A stretch of 60,789 bases of DNA from Salinicola sp. (GTDB taxonomy: Bacteria; Pseudomonadota; Gammaproteobacteria; Pseudomonadales; Halomonadaceae): the NCBI GenBank assembly GCA_002695065.1, contig NZNW01000012.1, positions 1 through 60,789 on the forward strand, written 5' to 3'. Made by a program: the position numbers and the translations under genes. Of this stretch, positions 18,636 to 26,687 are shown in pieces. The notes under the pieces are model-generated. The model saw only the letters and a program-made list of their open reading frames with translations, was not told where the DNA came from and searched no databases. The first letter of the stretch is position 1. Every line of letters starts with the position of its first letter.

Positions 18636-19685
18636 ATGAAGGGATCCATCCGTGTGGGGCTGGTCGGCTACGGCATGGCCAGCAAACGGTTCCACGCGCC
18701 GCTGATCACCGCGCAGGAAGGCCTGTCTCTGGTGGCGGTGGCAAGCCGGGATGCCGGCAAGGTGAACGCCGACTGGCCGAGCGTGCCGGTGGAGCCAACG
18801 CCGGGGGCGCTGTTCGAGCGCGACGATATCGATCTGGTCGTGATCCCCACGCCCAACGCGACGCATTATTCGCTGGTCAGCGAGGCGCTGGCGGCAGGCA
18901 AGCATGTCGTGGTCGACAAACCCTTCACGGTGACGGCGGACGAAGCCCGCAAGCTGTGCGATCAGGCCAGCAAGGCCGGACGCCTGCTGTCGGTGTTCCA
19001 CAACCGGCGCTGGGATTCGGATTTCCTGACGGTGCGCAATCTCATCGACAGTCAGTCGCTGGGCAGGATCGTCCATTTCGAATCCCATTTCGATCGCTTT
19101 CGGCCGGAGGTCGCCCAGCGCTGGCGTGAGGATCCCGCCCCCGGCGCCGGTGCCTGGTTCGACCTCGGGTCGCATCTGCTCGATCAGAGTCTGGTACTGT
19201 TCGGCACGCCGGATGCCATCTCGCTCGATCTGGCCTGCCAACGGGAGGGGGCCAGGGTCGACGACTATTTCCACGCCGTGCTGCGCTATCGGGAGTGCCG
19301 CGTGATCCTCCACGGCGGCACCCTGGTTTCCGCCCCCGGCGCGCGCTTCACCGTTCACGGCACCCGAGCCAGCTATGTCAAGCATGGCCTCGACCCGCAG
19401 GAGGAGATGCTCAAGCGCGGTGACCGGCTGCCGTCGCCGCATTGGGGAGAGGATTGGCGCCACGGCATGCTGACGGTCGGCCAGGTACGCGAAGGCATTC
19501 AGCCGGAGCTGCACGAAGTACCGACCCTGCCCGGCGACTACCTCGCCTACTACGCCGGCGTCCGAGACGCCATTCAGGGCGGCGCGCCGCTGCCGGTGAC
19601 GGCCGAAGCCGCGCTGGAGGTCATGCGCGTGCTGGAAGCGGGAATTCGAAGCGCCGAGTCGGGGCAGGTGGTCACGCTGTCGTGA
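18636..19685 (+). CDS. Gfo/Idh/MocA family NAD(P)-dependent oxidoreductase (YdgJ-like)
   Basis: A 349-aa protein with an N-terminal Rossmann fold (VGLVGYGMASKRFHAPLI, residues 7-24), the NATHYSLV motif, and the conserved lysine in HVVVDKPFTVTADEA. The C-terminal domain has GAGAWFDLGSHLLDQ. Family members oxidise or reduce sugars and sugar derivatives; its nearest named relative in E. coli appears to be YdgJ. It lies beside sugar-acid genes, which fits but does not prove a carbohydrate role. Start MKGSIRVGLVG follows AGGGAAGCAGC. Confidence 0.88.
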   Translation: MKGSIRVGLVGYGMASKRFHAPLITAQEGLSLVAVASRDAGKVNADWPSVPVEPTPGALFERDDIDLVVIPTPNATHYSLVSEALAAGKHVVVDKPFTVTADEARKLCDQASKAGRLLSVFHNRRWDSDFLTVRNLIDSQSLGRIVHFESHFDRFRPEVAQRWREDPAPGAGAWFDLGSHLLDQSLVLFGTPDAISLDLACQREGARVDDYFHAVLRYRECRVILHGGTLVSAPGARFTVHGTRASYVKHGLDPQEEMLKRGDRLPSPHWGEDWRHGMLTVGQVREGIQPELHEVPTLPGDYLAYYAGVRDAIQGGAPLPVTAEAALEVMRVLEAGIRSAESGQVVTLS

Positions 19686-19720
19686 CCTCTCCCTGACGTC
19701 TCGACCTCCCGCGATGACAT

Positions 19721-19744
19721 CGAGCCAGCGAATTCGCTGGCTCG
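19721..19744. terminator. Perfect palindrome between convergent genes
   Basis: Two 12-base arms (CGAGCCAGCGAA and TTCGCTGGCTCG) form an uninterrupted 24-bp palindrome 35 bases after the oxidoreductase stop and 38 bases from the kdgT end. A bidirectional terminator is the simplest reading, although no clear T-tract follows. Confidence 0.5.
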
Positions 19745-19782
19745 AGGCGGCGTGATACCGGGGATCGAACCCTCCCCACGAC

Positions 19783-21090
19783 TCATTTCGGGAGGGGAGC
19801 GGCCCCCAGGCGGGCCGAAGCGTCGTCATGGGCGCCGTCCTCGGCCGGTATCTCCTCCGGCGATCGCAATTCGCCATTGCGTTTGAGCAGCCACGAGGCG
19901 ATGGCCGGCGCCATCAGCGCCGAGACCAGCACGCAGGCCGCGACCTGGGTCGTGGCGACACCGACATAGGATTGCAGCGACGGGTCGGCCGCAGCGGCGA
20001 TTGCCGGTGTGGCGATGGAGTTGCCGGCGGTGGTGCCGGCGGCGAAGCCGATACCGCTGCGTCTGCCGCGTTTCAACAGATATCGATAGCCGAGGTAGAC
20101 CAGTCCACCGGTGAACGGGGCGACGAGCAGGCCCAGCGCCAGCCCGGTCAGTCCGCCGTGCAGCACGTCGGTCAGATTGATGCCGGTGCCGAGGCCGAAC
20201 GAGAAAAAGGGGATCACCATCTCCGGCACCGGACGCATGACCTCGGTCCACTTGGGATCGAGATTGCCGACCAGAATCCCCAGCAGCAGCGGGATGATCG
20301 CCGCCATGAACACCTCCAGCGGTATGTCGGCCAGGCCCGATGCGCCGATCAGGATCAGGGTGAAGAAGGGGCCGTCGTTGATGGCGCTGGCAATATAGGC
20401 GCCGCGGTCGCGCTGGTCGCCGTAGCGGCCGGTGAAGGCGAGCCAGATACCGCCGTTGCTGTTGTCCATCGCGGCCAGCATGGCCAGGATCGAGATCCCG
20501 AACAGGCCCTGCATGCCGGTGGTCAGGCCCAGGATCGCGATCAGCACACCGGGAATCAGGCTCTTGGCCAGGAGTATGACGCTGGCGGTGCCGACGATGG
20601 GGCCGGCGTTGCGCGGCGTGATCTGCATGCCGGTGGCGAAGATCAAGGAGGCTGACTCCGCTGATCCCATCAGTCGCGTTGCCAGGCAAAATCCGCTCTC
20701 ACAAGGCGCGAGGCGAGAAGTTTGGTGGGCCAAAAGAGCGCCGAGCAACGCAGTTGAGAGCGGATTTTGACGGCAACCCGGAGGGACGCGTCTATTTCAC
20801 TCCCTGGCGTCGTTGCAAAGCCCTCGTGTAAATCTCTACACCACGCGCTTCGCGCCTAGCCATGAAGCGAAATAGACATCGTCGCGGCGATGTAATCAAC
20901 GGAGTCAGCCTCTGGCCATGAACGCCATGGCGCCGTCCTTGAACAGCGCGGTGGTGAAACTGCCGATCTCCAGCGCGGCGGGCGCGAGCGTGCCGACGAT
21001 CGACCCGAGAATCAGCGGAATGATCATCAGGCCGCCGGGGATGCGGTTGAGCGTGTCGTAGATGGGGACGCGTGATACGGGAATCGACAT
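19783..21090 (-). pseudogene. kdgT: 2-keto-3-deoxygluconate permease, split by a palindromic insertion
   Basis: KdgT imports 2-keto-3-deoxygluconate by proton symport. The first 59 codons (21090-20914; RIPGGLMIIPLILGSIVGTLAP...GAMAFMA) and the rest (from 20646; LIFATGMQI...AMDNSNGGIWLAF...GNLDPKW...AGTTAGNSIATPAIAA) match the start and remainder of the family. Between them lies a ~264-bp element (20648-20912) that brings in an early stop. Removing about 264 bp leaves one continuous frame of about 347 residues with a single codon at the joint, consistent with alignment to E. coli KdgT. The C-terminal part has an open frame from 20748, but it would lack the first helices. Confidence 0.88.
20648..20912. 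mobile_element. MITE-like palindromic element inside kdgT
   Basis: Ends are inverted repeats GAGGCTGACTCCGYTGAT (18 bp, one mismatch). Two further internal inverted pairs occur: AAAATCCGCTCTCA (20688-20701) with TGAGAGCGGATTTT (20755-20768), and GTCTATTTC (20790-20798) with GAAATAGAC (20869-20877), the last extendable with mismatches to about 19 bp. There is no transposase and no clear target-site duplication. The modular hairpins suggest a non-autonomous or REP/BIME-like unit. Confidence 0.85.
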
Positions 21091-21193
21091 GTGATCTTCT
21101 CCATGCCAGAGCGAGAGGGGCGCCGTCGGCGACGGCGCCGTGGAAGGTGGCTTGCGGGGTGAAGCGACATGCGTGTTCGGAGAACCCGTGAGT

Positions 21194-22783
21194 TCAGGTG
21201 ATGACGCCGATCTGCCAGGGCACGAACTCCTGCTGGCCGTAGCCGTGACGCTCGCTGCGGCTGCGCTCGCCGGAGGCCAGGGTCAGCAAGCGCTGGAATA
21301 TCTGCTCGCCCAGCTGCTCCATGTCGATGTCGCCGTCGATCAGTGCGCCACAGTTGATGTCCATGTCGTCCGACTGGTGGCGCCAGAGCGCGCTGTTGGT
21401 GGATAGCTTCAGGGACGGCACCGGCGCGCAGCCGAAGGCGCTGCCGCGACCGGTGGTGAAGGCGATCAGATTGCAGCCGCTGGCGACCTGGCCGGTGACC
21501 GAGACCGGGTCGAAGCCGGGAGAGTCCATGAATGCCAGACCGCGCTCGCGCATCGGTTCGGCGTACTCGAGCACTTCGACCAGCGGCGTGGTGCCGGCTT
21601 TGGCAACAGCGCCCAGCGATTTCTCGAGGATCGTGGTCAGGCCGCCCGCCTTGTTGCCGGCGGAGGGGTTGTTGTCGAGGGACGCGCCGCGAACCCGGCA
21701 GAACGCTTCCCACCAGTGGATGCGCTCGATCAGCTTGTTGGCGACCGCCGGGCTCACCGCCCGGCGTGTCAGCAGGTGCTCGGCGCCGTAGACTTCCGGG
21801 GTCTCAGCGAGCACGGCACTGCCGCCGTGGGCAACGAGCCGGTCGACGGCGGCGCCCAGCGCCGGATTGGCGGTGATCCCGGAATAGCCGTCGGAGCCGC
21901 CACACTGCAGCGCGACCCGAAGGTGCTCGACGGAACACGGTGTCCGTTCGACCTGATTGGCTTCCGCCAGCAGCTGCTCGATATGGCGTATCCCCTCGGC
22001 GATGGCCTTGGTGGTGCCGCCGATCTGCTGAATCGTGAACGGATGAAGCTTGGGTCCGGGGTTCAGGCCCTGGGATTCGATCAGGGTGTCGATCTGATTG
22101 GTCTCGCAGCCCAGGCCGATGACCAGCACGGCGGCGAAATTGACGTGTCGCGCATAGCCGGCGAGCGTGCGCTGGAGCATCTCCAGGGCCTCGCCGTCCG
22201 CGGCCACCGCGCATCCCACGCCGTGGGTCAGTGCCACGACGCCATCCACGTTGGGGTAGGCTGCCATCGCTTCGGGATGGACGTCCCGGCGGAAGTGATC
22301 GGCGATGGCGTGAGCGACCGTGGCGGAGCAGTTGACCGAGGTGAGAATGCCGATGTAGTTGCGCGTCGCGACCCGGCCATCCGCACGCTGGATGCCCATG
22401 AAAGTGGCGGCGGGGGAAATCCGCTCGACGGGCGTGACCTCGCTGCCGATGGCATAGTCCTTGACGTAGCCCTTGGCATCGCCCTGTTCGTGGCCGTCAC
22501 CCTCGAGATCGCCGATGCCAAGGTTGTGGACGTGGACATGATCGCCGGGTTCGATGGCGCGGGTGGCGCGGCCGATGATCTGTCCGTAGCGTCGAACCAT
22601 GTCGCCCTGCCGGAGCGCGCGGATCGCGATCTTGTGCGCGGCCGGCACGGCGCTGGTCAGAACGATGCCCGGCAGGATCTCGCTCCCCTTCGGCAGCGGG
22701 ACACGGGCGATGACCACGTCATCGCGTTCGTGCAGTCGAATGATCGAGGCGGGAGCCTCTGTGGTGTGTTCGATTAGTGCCAT
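21194..22783 (-). CDS. UxaA-family dehydratase (altronate dehydratase or a related sugar-acid dehydratase)
   Basis: A 529-aa protein with an N-terminal SAF domain (about residues 12-85) and the large UxaA/GarD catalytic domain. Signature stretches include CGGSDGYSGITANPALG, the cluster-binding cysteines near NCSATVAHA and LGCETNQ, NPSAGNKAGGLTTILEKSLG, and FTTGRGSAFG. UxaA converts D-altronate to 2-keto-3-deoxygluconate; GarD acts on galactarate. The neighbouring kdgT, a transporter for 2-keto-3-deoxygluconate, favours a dehydratase that makes this product. ATG at 22783 is preceded by GAGGAG. A LysR gene is divergent. Confidence 0.87.
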   Translation of the reverse strand: MALIEHTTEAPASIIRLHERDDVVIARVPLPKGSEILPGIVLTSAVPAAHKIAIRALRQGDMVRRYGQIIGRATRAIEPGDHVHVHNLGIGDLEGDGHEQGDAKGYVKDYAIGSEVTPVERISPAATFMGIQRADGRVATRNYIGILTSVNCSATVAHAIADHFRRDVHPEAMAAYPNVDGVVALTHGVGCAVAADGEALEMLQRTLAGYARHVNFAAVLVIGLGCETNQIDTLIESQGLNPGPKLHPFTIQQIGGTTKAIAEGIRHIEQLLAEANQVERTPCSVEHLRVALQCGGSDGYSGITANPALGAAVDRLVAHGGSAVLAETPEVYGAEHLLTRRAVSPAVANKLIERIHWWEAFCRVRGASLDNNPSAGNKAGGLTTILEKSLGAVAKAGTTPLVEVLEYAEPMRERGLAFMDSPGFDPVSVTGQVASGCNLIAFTTGRGSAFGCAPVPSLKLSTNSALWRHQSDDMDINCGALIDGDIDMEQLGEQIFQRLLTLASGERSRSERHGYGQQEFVPWQIGVIT

Positions 22784-22966
22784 CAATCGGCTCCTCGGGC
22801 GAGTCGTGCCACTTTGGTCTATGCGACTTTATCTTTAATTCTTTTTGAATCAGTCGGTTATTATGATTTCCGTGCTGGCTCCACCCTATCCGGTCGCCAT
22901 GTGTCGCACTACTGAGAGTTGCTGATCGAATGATAACGACCGCGCATTCGTCCAAAGTCTTAGGGG

Positions 22967-23006
22967 TTGCACGAAAAGTCGGCGAGCGTAGGCAGTTTCC
23001 GTGCAA
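22967..23006. promoter_or_regulatory. Candidate operator palindrome in the uxaA-family/LysR divergent promoter region
   Basis: TTGCACGAAA (22967-22976) and TTTCCGTGCAA (22996-23006) form an inverted repeat spanning about 40 bp, 41 bases before the LysR start codon. CAAAGTCT occurs twice nearby. The position suits autoregulation and control of the divergent dehydratase gene; no binding data can be inferred. Confidence 0.35.
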
Positions 23007-23046
23007 AGTCTGATTCTGGTCACGTCATAAGCGAGAGGAGTCGTCG

Positions 23047-23985
23047 ATGCCCCCGACGTTGGAGACACTGATGTCGCGTCTGCGCCTGCGTCAGCTGCGT
23101 TTGTTGATGGCGCTGGAGGAGTGCGGCTCGATTCACAAGGCTGCCGAGCAGGTGGCAATCTCCCAACCGGGCGCGACGCGGGCGCTCAACGAGATCGAGT
23201 CGACCCTGGGGGCGCCACTGTTCTTGCGTAGCGCGAGAGGGCTCGAGGCCAATGACCTGGGACGCTGCGTGGTGCGCTACGCGAGGCTGATCCAGACCGA
23301 CGTGGCGCATCTGCGCGAGGAGATGATCGGCATTCAGCAGGGTTACGGAGGGCACCTGGCCGTCGGTGGCACGATGGGCGCCATCGCCGCGATCGTCGAA
23401 GCGATCGTCAAGGTGCGTGCCGAGCAGCCCTCGCTGTCGCTGCAGGTGATCGAGGACACCAGCGAGGGGCTGTTGCGCTTGCTCGATCAGGGGCGAATCG
23501 ACGTCGCACTATGCCGCTCCAATTTCGGCCGGCGCCCCGGGGACTACCATTGCCACGGGCATTTCCCCGAGCCGCTCTGGGTGGTCGCCAATCCCGGACA
23601 CCCGCTGGTCGAGGCCGGGGAGCCCGATTTCACCACGTTGGCCAGGCAGGCCTGGATCGTCTACCCCGTCAGCATGCCGCGGATGCTGGAACAGGAGTTC
23701 GTTGCCGCGGGACTTTCGCAGCCGGTGCAGTCGATCGAGATTTCATCGACCTACGCGATCCTGGCCATGCTGGAGCGGGACGAGGGCGTGCTGGCACTGC
23801 TGCCCGAGCGCATTGCCCGGGAGCAGGTGAAGCGGGGGCATGTCGCCCGGATCCGATACCGCTTCCGAACGCGAAATCCCGCTTTCGAGTTGCTCTGGCG
23901 CCGGGACAGAGAGCTGTCTCCCGCCGCAAGGAGATTCATCGAGTGTTATGACGACGGCGCGGAATGCGACGCCGGTATTTGCTAG
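23047..23985 (+). CDS. LysR family transcriptional regulator of the sugar-acid genes (inferred)
   Basis: A 312-aa LTTR with an N-terminal winged helix-turn-helix (about residues 12-70; LRQLRLLMALEECGSIHKAAEQVAISQPGATRALNEIE) and a periplasmic-binding-like effector domain (about 95-300). It is divergent from the UxaA-family dehydratase, the classical arrangement for an LTTR and its target, so an aldonate or a breakdown product is a plausible inducer. The start at 23047 has GAGAGGAG 7-9 bases upstream; Met9 is an alternative. Confidence 0.9.
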   Translation: MPPTLETLMSRLRLRQLRLLMALEECGSIHKAAEQVAISQPGATRALNEIESTLGAPLFLRSARGLEANDLGRCVVRYARLIQTDVAHLREEMIGIQQGYGGHLAVGGTMGAIAAIVEAIVKVRAEQPSLSLQVIEDTSEGLLRLLDQGRIDVALCRSNFGRRPGDYHCHGHFPEPLWVVANPGHPLVEAGEPDFTTLARQAWIVYPVSMPRMLEQEFVAAGLSQPVQSIEISSTYAILAMLERDEGVLALLPERIAREQVKRGHVARIRYRFRTRNPAFELLWRRDRELSPAARRFIECYDDGAECDAGIC

Positions 23986-24104
23986 GCGGCGATTTTTTGT
24001 CTAGGTTTTGTATAGTTTGTTGAAGCAGCCGTTCGTGACGCAAACGAAAAGGTCGATTTCGTTGGATCAGCGTCACGCGTAAAGATGAATTAAGGAGGAT
24101 TCAC

Positions 24105-24470
24105 ATGAAAAAATTGAACGCAGCCATCTTCGCCGCGCTCATCGCGCTTCCCACCGCCAGTGCGTTCGCCCAGGGCGATGCGCCCAGCGTGAGCCCCGAG
24201 TCCGGCTCCGCCAACACCCAGTCCGGCGGGGCATCGCCGACGAAGGCCGAGGGTCCGACCGCCGCGGACAGCGCCGGCGGGAAGTTGCCGACCGAGAACA
24301 ATCTGCCCGACGAGGACAACGGCCAGACCGGTTCCGCCAACACCCAGCCGGGCAGCATGAAAGTCGAGGGTGGGACGGCTCAGGATACATCGGCAGCGCA
24401 GGGGCCGATGGCCGACGACATGGAAGGCAACCACGGTGTCGACTCCGCGCAGGACGTCGATCCCGACTGA
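24105..24470 (+). CDS. Small secreted acidic low-complexity protein
   Basis: A 121-aa product with a clear Sec signal peptide (MKKLNAAIFAALIALPTASAFA, cleavage after Ala22) and a mature part of about 99 residues dominated by Gly, Ser, Ala, Thr, Asp and Glu. The motif GSANTQ occurs twice (about residues 32-37 and 76-81) in two diverged copies of a ~45-residue unit. There is no cysteine and no recognised domain; it is probably disordered. The Shine-Dalgarno AAGGAGG is strong, suggesting substantial expression. I do not recognise a function. Its 3'UTR contains the 18-base porin-complementary segment. Confidence 0.8.
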   Translation: MKKLNAAIFAALIALPTASAFAQGDAPSVSPESGSANTQSGGASPTKAEGPTAADSAGGKLPTENNLPDEDNGQTGSANTQPGSMKVEGGTAQDTSAAQGPMADDMEGNHGVDSAQDVDPD

Positions 24471-24556
24471 TCGGGATCTTGCCTCGCGCTCGAGTTCTGC
24501 AAAACTAGCTTACTGTTCGACGACCGCCCCCTAGTGGGGCGGTCTTCCTCTGTCTC
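24471..24556 (+). ncRNA. Candidate 3'UTR-derived regulatory RNA with porin-pairing seed
   Basis: The 3'UTR of the small secreted-protein gene ends in a terminator-like hairpin. The segment AACTAGCTTACTGTTCGA at 24503-24520, one base before the hairpin, is the exact reverse complement of 44571-44588 in the porin leader. Release of this ~80-base tail, or its presence on the mRNA, could pair with the porin transcript beside its ribosome site. No dedicated promoter was identified; transcription from the upstream gene is assumed. Confidence 0.4.
24522..24550 (+). terminator. Terminator of the small secreted-protein gene
   Basis: A 9-bp perfect GC stem (GACCGCCCC at 24522-24530, GGGGCGGTC at 24536-24544) with a 5-base loop is followed by a pyrimidine-rich tail TTCCTCTGTCTCT. 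It lies 51 bases after the stop. Confidence 0.7.
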
Positions 24557-24590
24557 TGCCACTTCTGCCACTGCCACCTCTGCCACTTCT
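24555..24590. repeat. Imperfect 9-bp tandem repeat (TCTGCCACT)
   Basis: TCTGCCACT occurs at 24555-24563, 24564-24572 and 24579-24587, the last two separated by GCCACC. It lies between the terminator and the 3' end of nudE. Confidence 0.7.
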
Positions 24591-24623
24591 CGTTCTCTGG
24601 TGGCTACCGGTGTCGGCCACGCC

Positions 24624-25217
24624 TCACCACCAGCTTTCGGACTCCCGCTCGCTGCGCAGTTTTTCGCGAGCGATGAACAGGGCGGCGATGGCGCGGCCCT
24701 CATGGAAATCGTCCCGCGCCAGCAGGCCGGCGATGTCGTCGATGGCATAGGTTTCCACGATCAGTGGCTCGGGCTCATCGCCTTCCAGGCGCCTCTCGTA
24801 GAGATCGCTGGCCAGCATCACCTGGATACGGTGATTCATGTAGTTGGGCGCCAGCGACAACTCCACCAGAGGCTCGATGCGGTTGGCACCGTAGCCGCAC
24901 TCTTCCATGAGCTCTCGATTGGCCGCCGTGATGATGTCCTCGCCCGGGTCGACCAGCCCCTTGGGCAGGGTCAGCGTATATTCATCGAAGCCCGCCGCGT
25001 ATTCCCGGATCAGCAAGACGTGATCGGGGTCGGGCATGGCCACCAGCATCACCGCGCCGCGGCCCTTGCCCTTCAAGCGTTCGAAAGTGCGTTCCGCGCC
25101 GTTGGCGAAGCGCAGATCGAGCGATTCGATGGCAAACAGTTCGCTCTGGGCGACGTTGCGCCGCGCGAGAAGCGTCGGCCGGGTCAAGACGGGCGGGGGG
25201 GAATCTGTCGGCGCCAT
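24624..25217 (-). CDS. nudE: ADP compounds hydrolase NudE
   Basis: NudE is a Nudix hydrolase that cleaves ADP-ribose, NADH and diadenosine polyphosphates. The 197-aa protein has a full Nudix box (G-x5-E-x7-REL-x-EE-x-G) at GLVDPGEDIITAANRELMEECGYG. I place the start at the ATG at 25217 (MAPTDSPPP), which has GGAGG four bases upstream, although the frame is open to 25304. It is divergent from yrfG, as part of the gene set nudE-yrfG-hslR-hslO-pckA also seen in enterobacteria. Confidence 0.93.
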   Translation of the reverse strand: MAPTDSPPPVLTRPTLLARRNVAQSELFAIESLDLRFANGAERTFERLKGKGRGAVMLVAMPDPDHVLLIREYAAGFDEYTLTLPKGLVDPGEDIITAANRELMEECGYGANRIEPLVELSLAPNYMNHRIQVMLASDLYERRLEGDEPEPLIVETYAIDDIAGLLARDDFHEGRAIAALFIAREKLRSERESESWW

Positions 25218-25358
25218 GGGGCCTCCGTGCATCGGGCGGGTTGCACTGGGTACAATAATCGACGCTTGTCTCCGTGGGAAATGACCCTGATGCCTCTTGG
25301 CCATGAAAGGGGGAGCCCCGCGCGAGGATCTCTTTCACTGACGGCCGGGATTCTTCCA

Positions 25359-26018
25359 ATGATCGACTGGAGCGCCATCGATACCGTTTTTCTGGACATG
25401 GACGGTACGCTGCTCGACCTCCACTTCGACAGCCATTTCTGGCTCGAGCACCTGCCGCGTCGCTATGTCGAGCTGCACCGGCTCGACGACTCTCATCGCA
25501 CGGCGCTGGAGTCGCGTATCCGCGACGCCAGAGGAACGCTGGACTGGTACAGCCTGGCCTACTGGAGTCGCGAACTGTCGCTGGATATCGTCGCGCTCAA
25601 GCGCGAGGTGGCACACCTGATCGGATGGCGGGCCGATGCACTGGCCTTCATGGAGTGGCTGAAGGCGTCACCGGTGGATGTGGTGCTGGCGACCAATGCC
25701 GATCGCGAGAGCCTCGGTCTCAAATTGCCGTTGACCGGGCTGGATCGCTATGTCGATCGCATTGTGTCGTCGGCGGATGTCGGTGCTCCCAAGGAGCAGC
25801 TGGCGTTCTGGTCGGCCATGCAGGCGCTGCACCCCTTCGACCCGGCACGCAGCCTGTTCATCGACGACAACGCCGAGGTGCTCGAAAGTGCCCGGCGATA
25901 CGGCATTCGCCACCTGCTGGGCATCCATCAACCGGATAGCCGCAAGGTCGGGAGCGCCCATCCGTCGTTCACCGTCGTCGAGCAGTTTGCATCGCTTTTG
26001 CCGGTGCGGCCGGGTTGA
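25359..26018 (+). CDS. yrfG: GMP/IMP nucleotidase YrfG (HAD superfamily)
   Basis: A 219-aa HAD hydrolase with motif I FLDMDGTLLDLHFD at residues 10-23, a threonine motif II in VVLATNA, a conserved lysine in GAPKEQ, and the acidic motif LFIDDNAEVL. E. coli YrfG dephosphorylates GMP and IMP. The frame is open far upstream to 24534, but homology begins at MIDWSAIDTVFLDMDG, so the ATG at 25359 is used. Together with nudE and hslR the order is conserved with E. coli. Confidence 0.9.
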   Translation: MIDWSAIDTVFLDMDGTLLDLHFDSHFWLEHLPRRYVELHRLDDSHRTALESRIRDARGTLDWYSLAYWSRELSLDIVALKREVAHLIGWRADALAFMEWLKASPVDVVLATNADRESLGLKLPLTGLDRYVDRIVSSADVGAPKEQLAFWSAMQALHPFDPARSLFIDDNAEVLESARRYGIRHLLGIHQPDSRKVGSAHPSFTVVEQFASLLPVRPG

Positions 26019-26044
26019 AGCGGGCACTGCCCACCCCCATCTAC

Positions 26045-26183
26045 GCTCTGTCTGAAAAATGCCTGCGCTCGCCCATACGGCGTTAAAAATCGACTCAAAA
26101 TGCTCATTTACACCTCGTAAACTCCGCTGTTTCGTCAATTTTTGCCTTGTCTGGCCATCGCTCGCCGATTTTTCAGACAGAGC
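26045..26183. mobile_element. MITE-like palindromic element between yrfG and hslR
   Basis: 139 bp bounded by perfect 16-bp inverted ends GCTCTGTCTGAAAAAT (26045-26060) and its complement (26168-26183). Internal inverted pairs include AAAAATCGAC with GTCAATTTTT, and a TTTAC-ACCTC-GTAAA hairpin. The whole unit can fold on itself. It contains no gene and ends 28 bases before the hslR start. Confidence 0.85.
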
Positions 26184-26211
26184 TATCTAGACCGGTCGAG
26201 GTAATTGACCC

Positions 26212-26604
26212 ATGAGTGAAACCGTACGTATCGACAAGTGGCTGTGGGCGGCGCGGTTCTTCAAGACGCGTCAACTGGCCAAGAAAGCGATCGAGGGCGG
26301 CAAGGTCCGCTACAACGGCAGCCGCGTCAAGACCAGCCGCAACGTCGAGGTCGGCGCGCTGATCGAGCTGCCGCAAGGCTGGGACAACGTGACCGTCGAG
26401 GTCCTCGCGCTCTCGGATCAACGCCGCGGCGCCCCGGAGGCCCGGGCACTCTACGCCGAGACGCCCGAAAGCCTCGACCGACGGGAGCGGGAAGCGCATC
26501 AGCGCAAGCTGGCCAACCAGGTGATGCAACCGCCGATCAAACGACCCGACAAGCGCCAGCGTCGCGATATCCATCGGTTCCAGCGCCAGCACACCGATGA
26601 CTGA
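26212..26604 (+). CDS. hslR: Ribosome-associated heat shock protein Hsp15
   Basis: Hsp15 binds dissociated 50S subunits carrying stalled peptidyl-tRNA and helps recycle them. The 130-aa protein has an S4 RNA-binding domain at residues 1-70 ([32 protein letters not shown]) and a basic C-terminal tail ([13 protein letters not shown]). It precedes hslO as in E. coli. A palindromic element sits in its immediate upstream region and could affect expression. Confidence 0.95.
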   Translation: MSETVRIDKWLWAARFFKTRQLAKKAIEGGKVRYNGSRVKTSRNVEVGALIELPQGWDNVTVEVLALSDQRRGAPEARALYAETPESLDRREREAHQRKLANQVMQPPIKRPDKRQRRDIHRFQRQHTDD

Positions 26605-26687
26605 TGCCCCACGCTCGTGACGTCGCCCACTACCTGCCCCCACCGGGCGATCCTGCGATCCTCCCGGTGCCCGACGAGATCCGATCC

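Noticed and set aside
20655-20748. Alternative start of a shortened KdgT at 20748 inside the inserted element
   Set aside because: The frame is open, but the product would lack the first conserved helices and begin with element-encoded residues; a functional permease is unlikely.
24534-25358. Upstream extension of yrfG covering antisense nudE
   Set aside because: YrfG homology starts at 25359; the extension is opposite a genuine Nudix gene.
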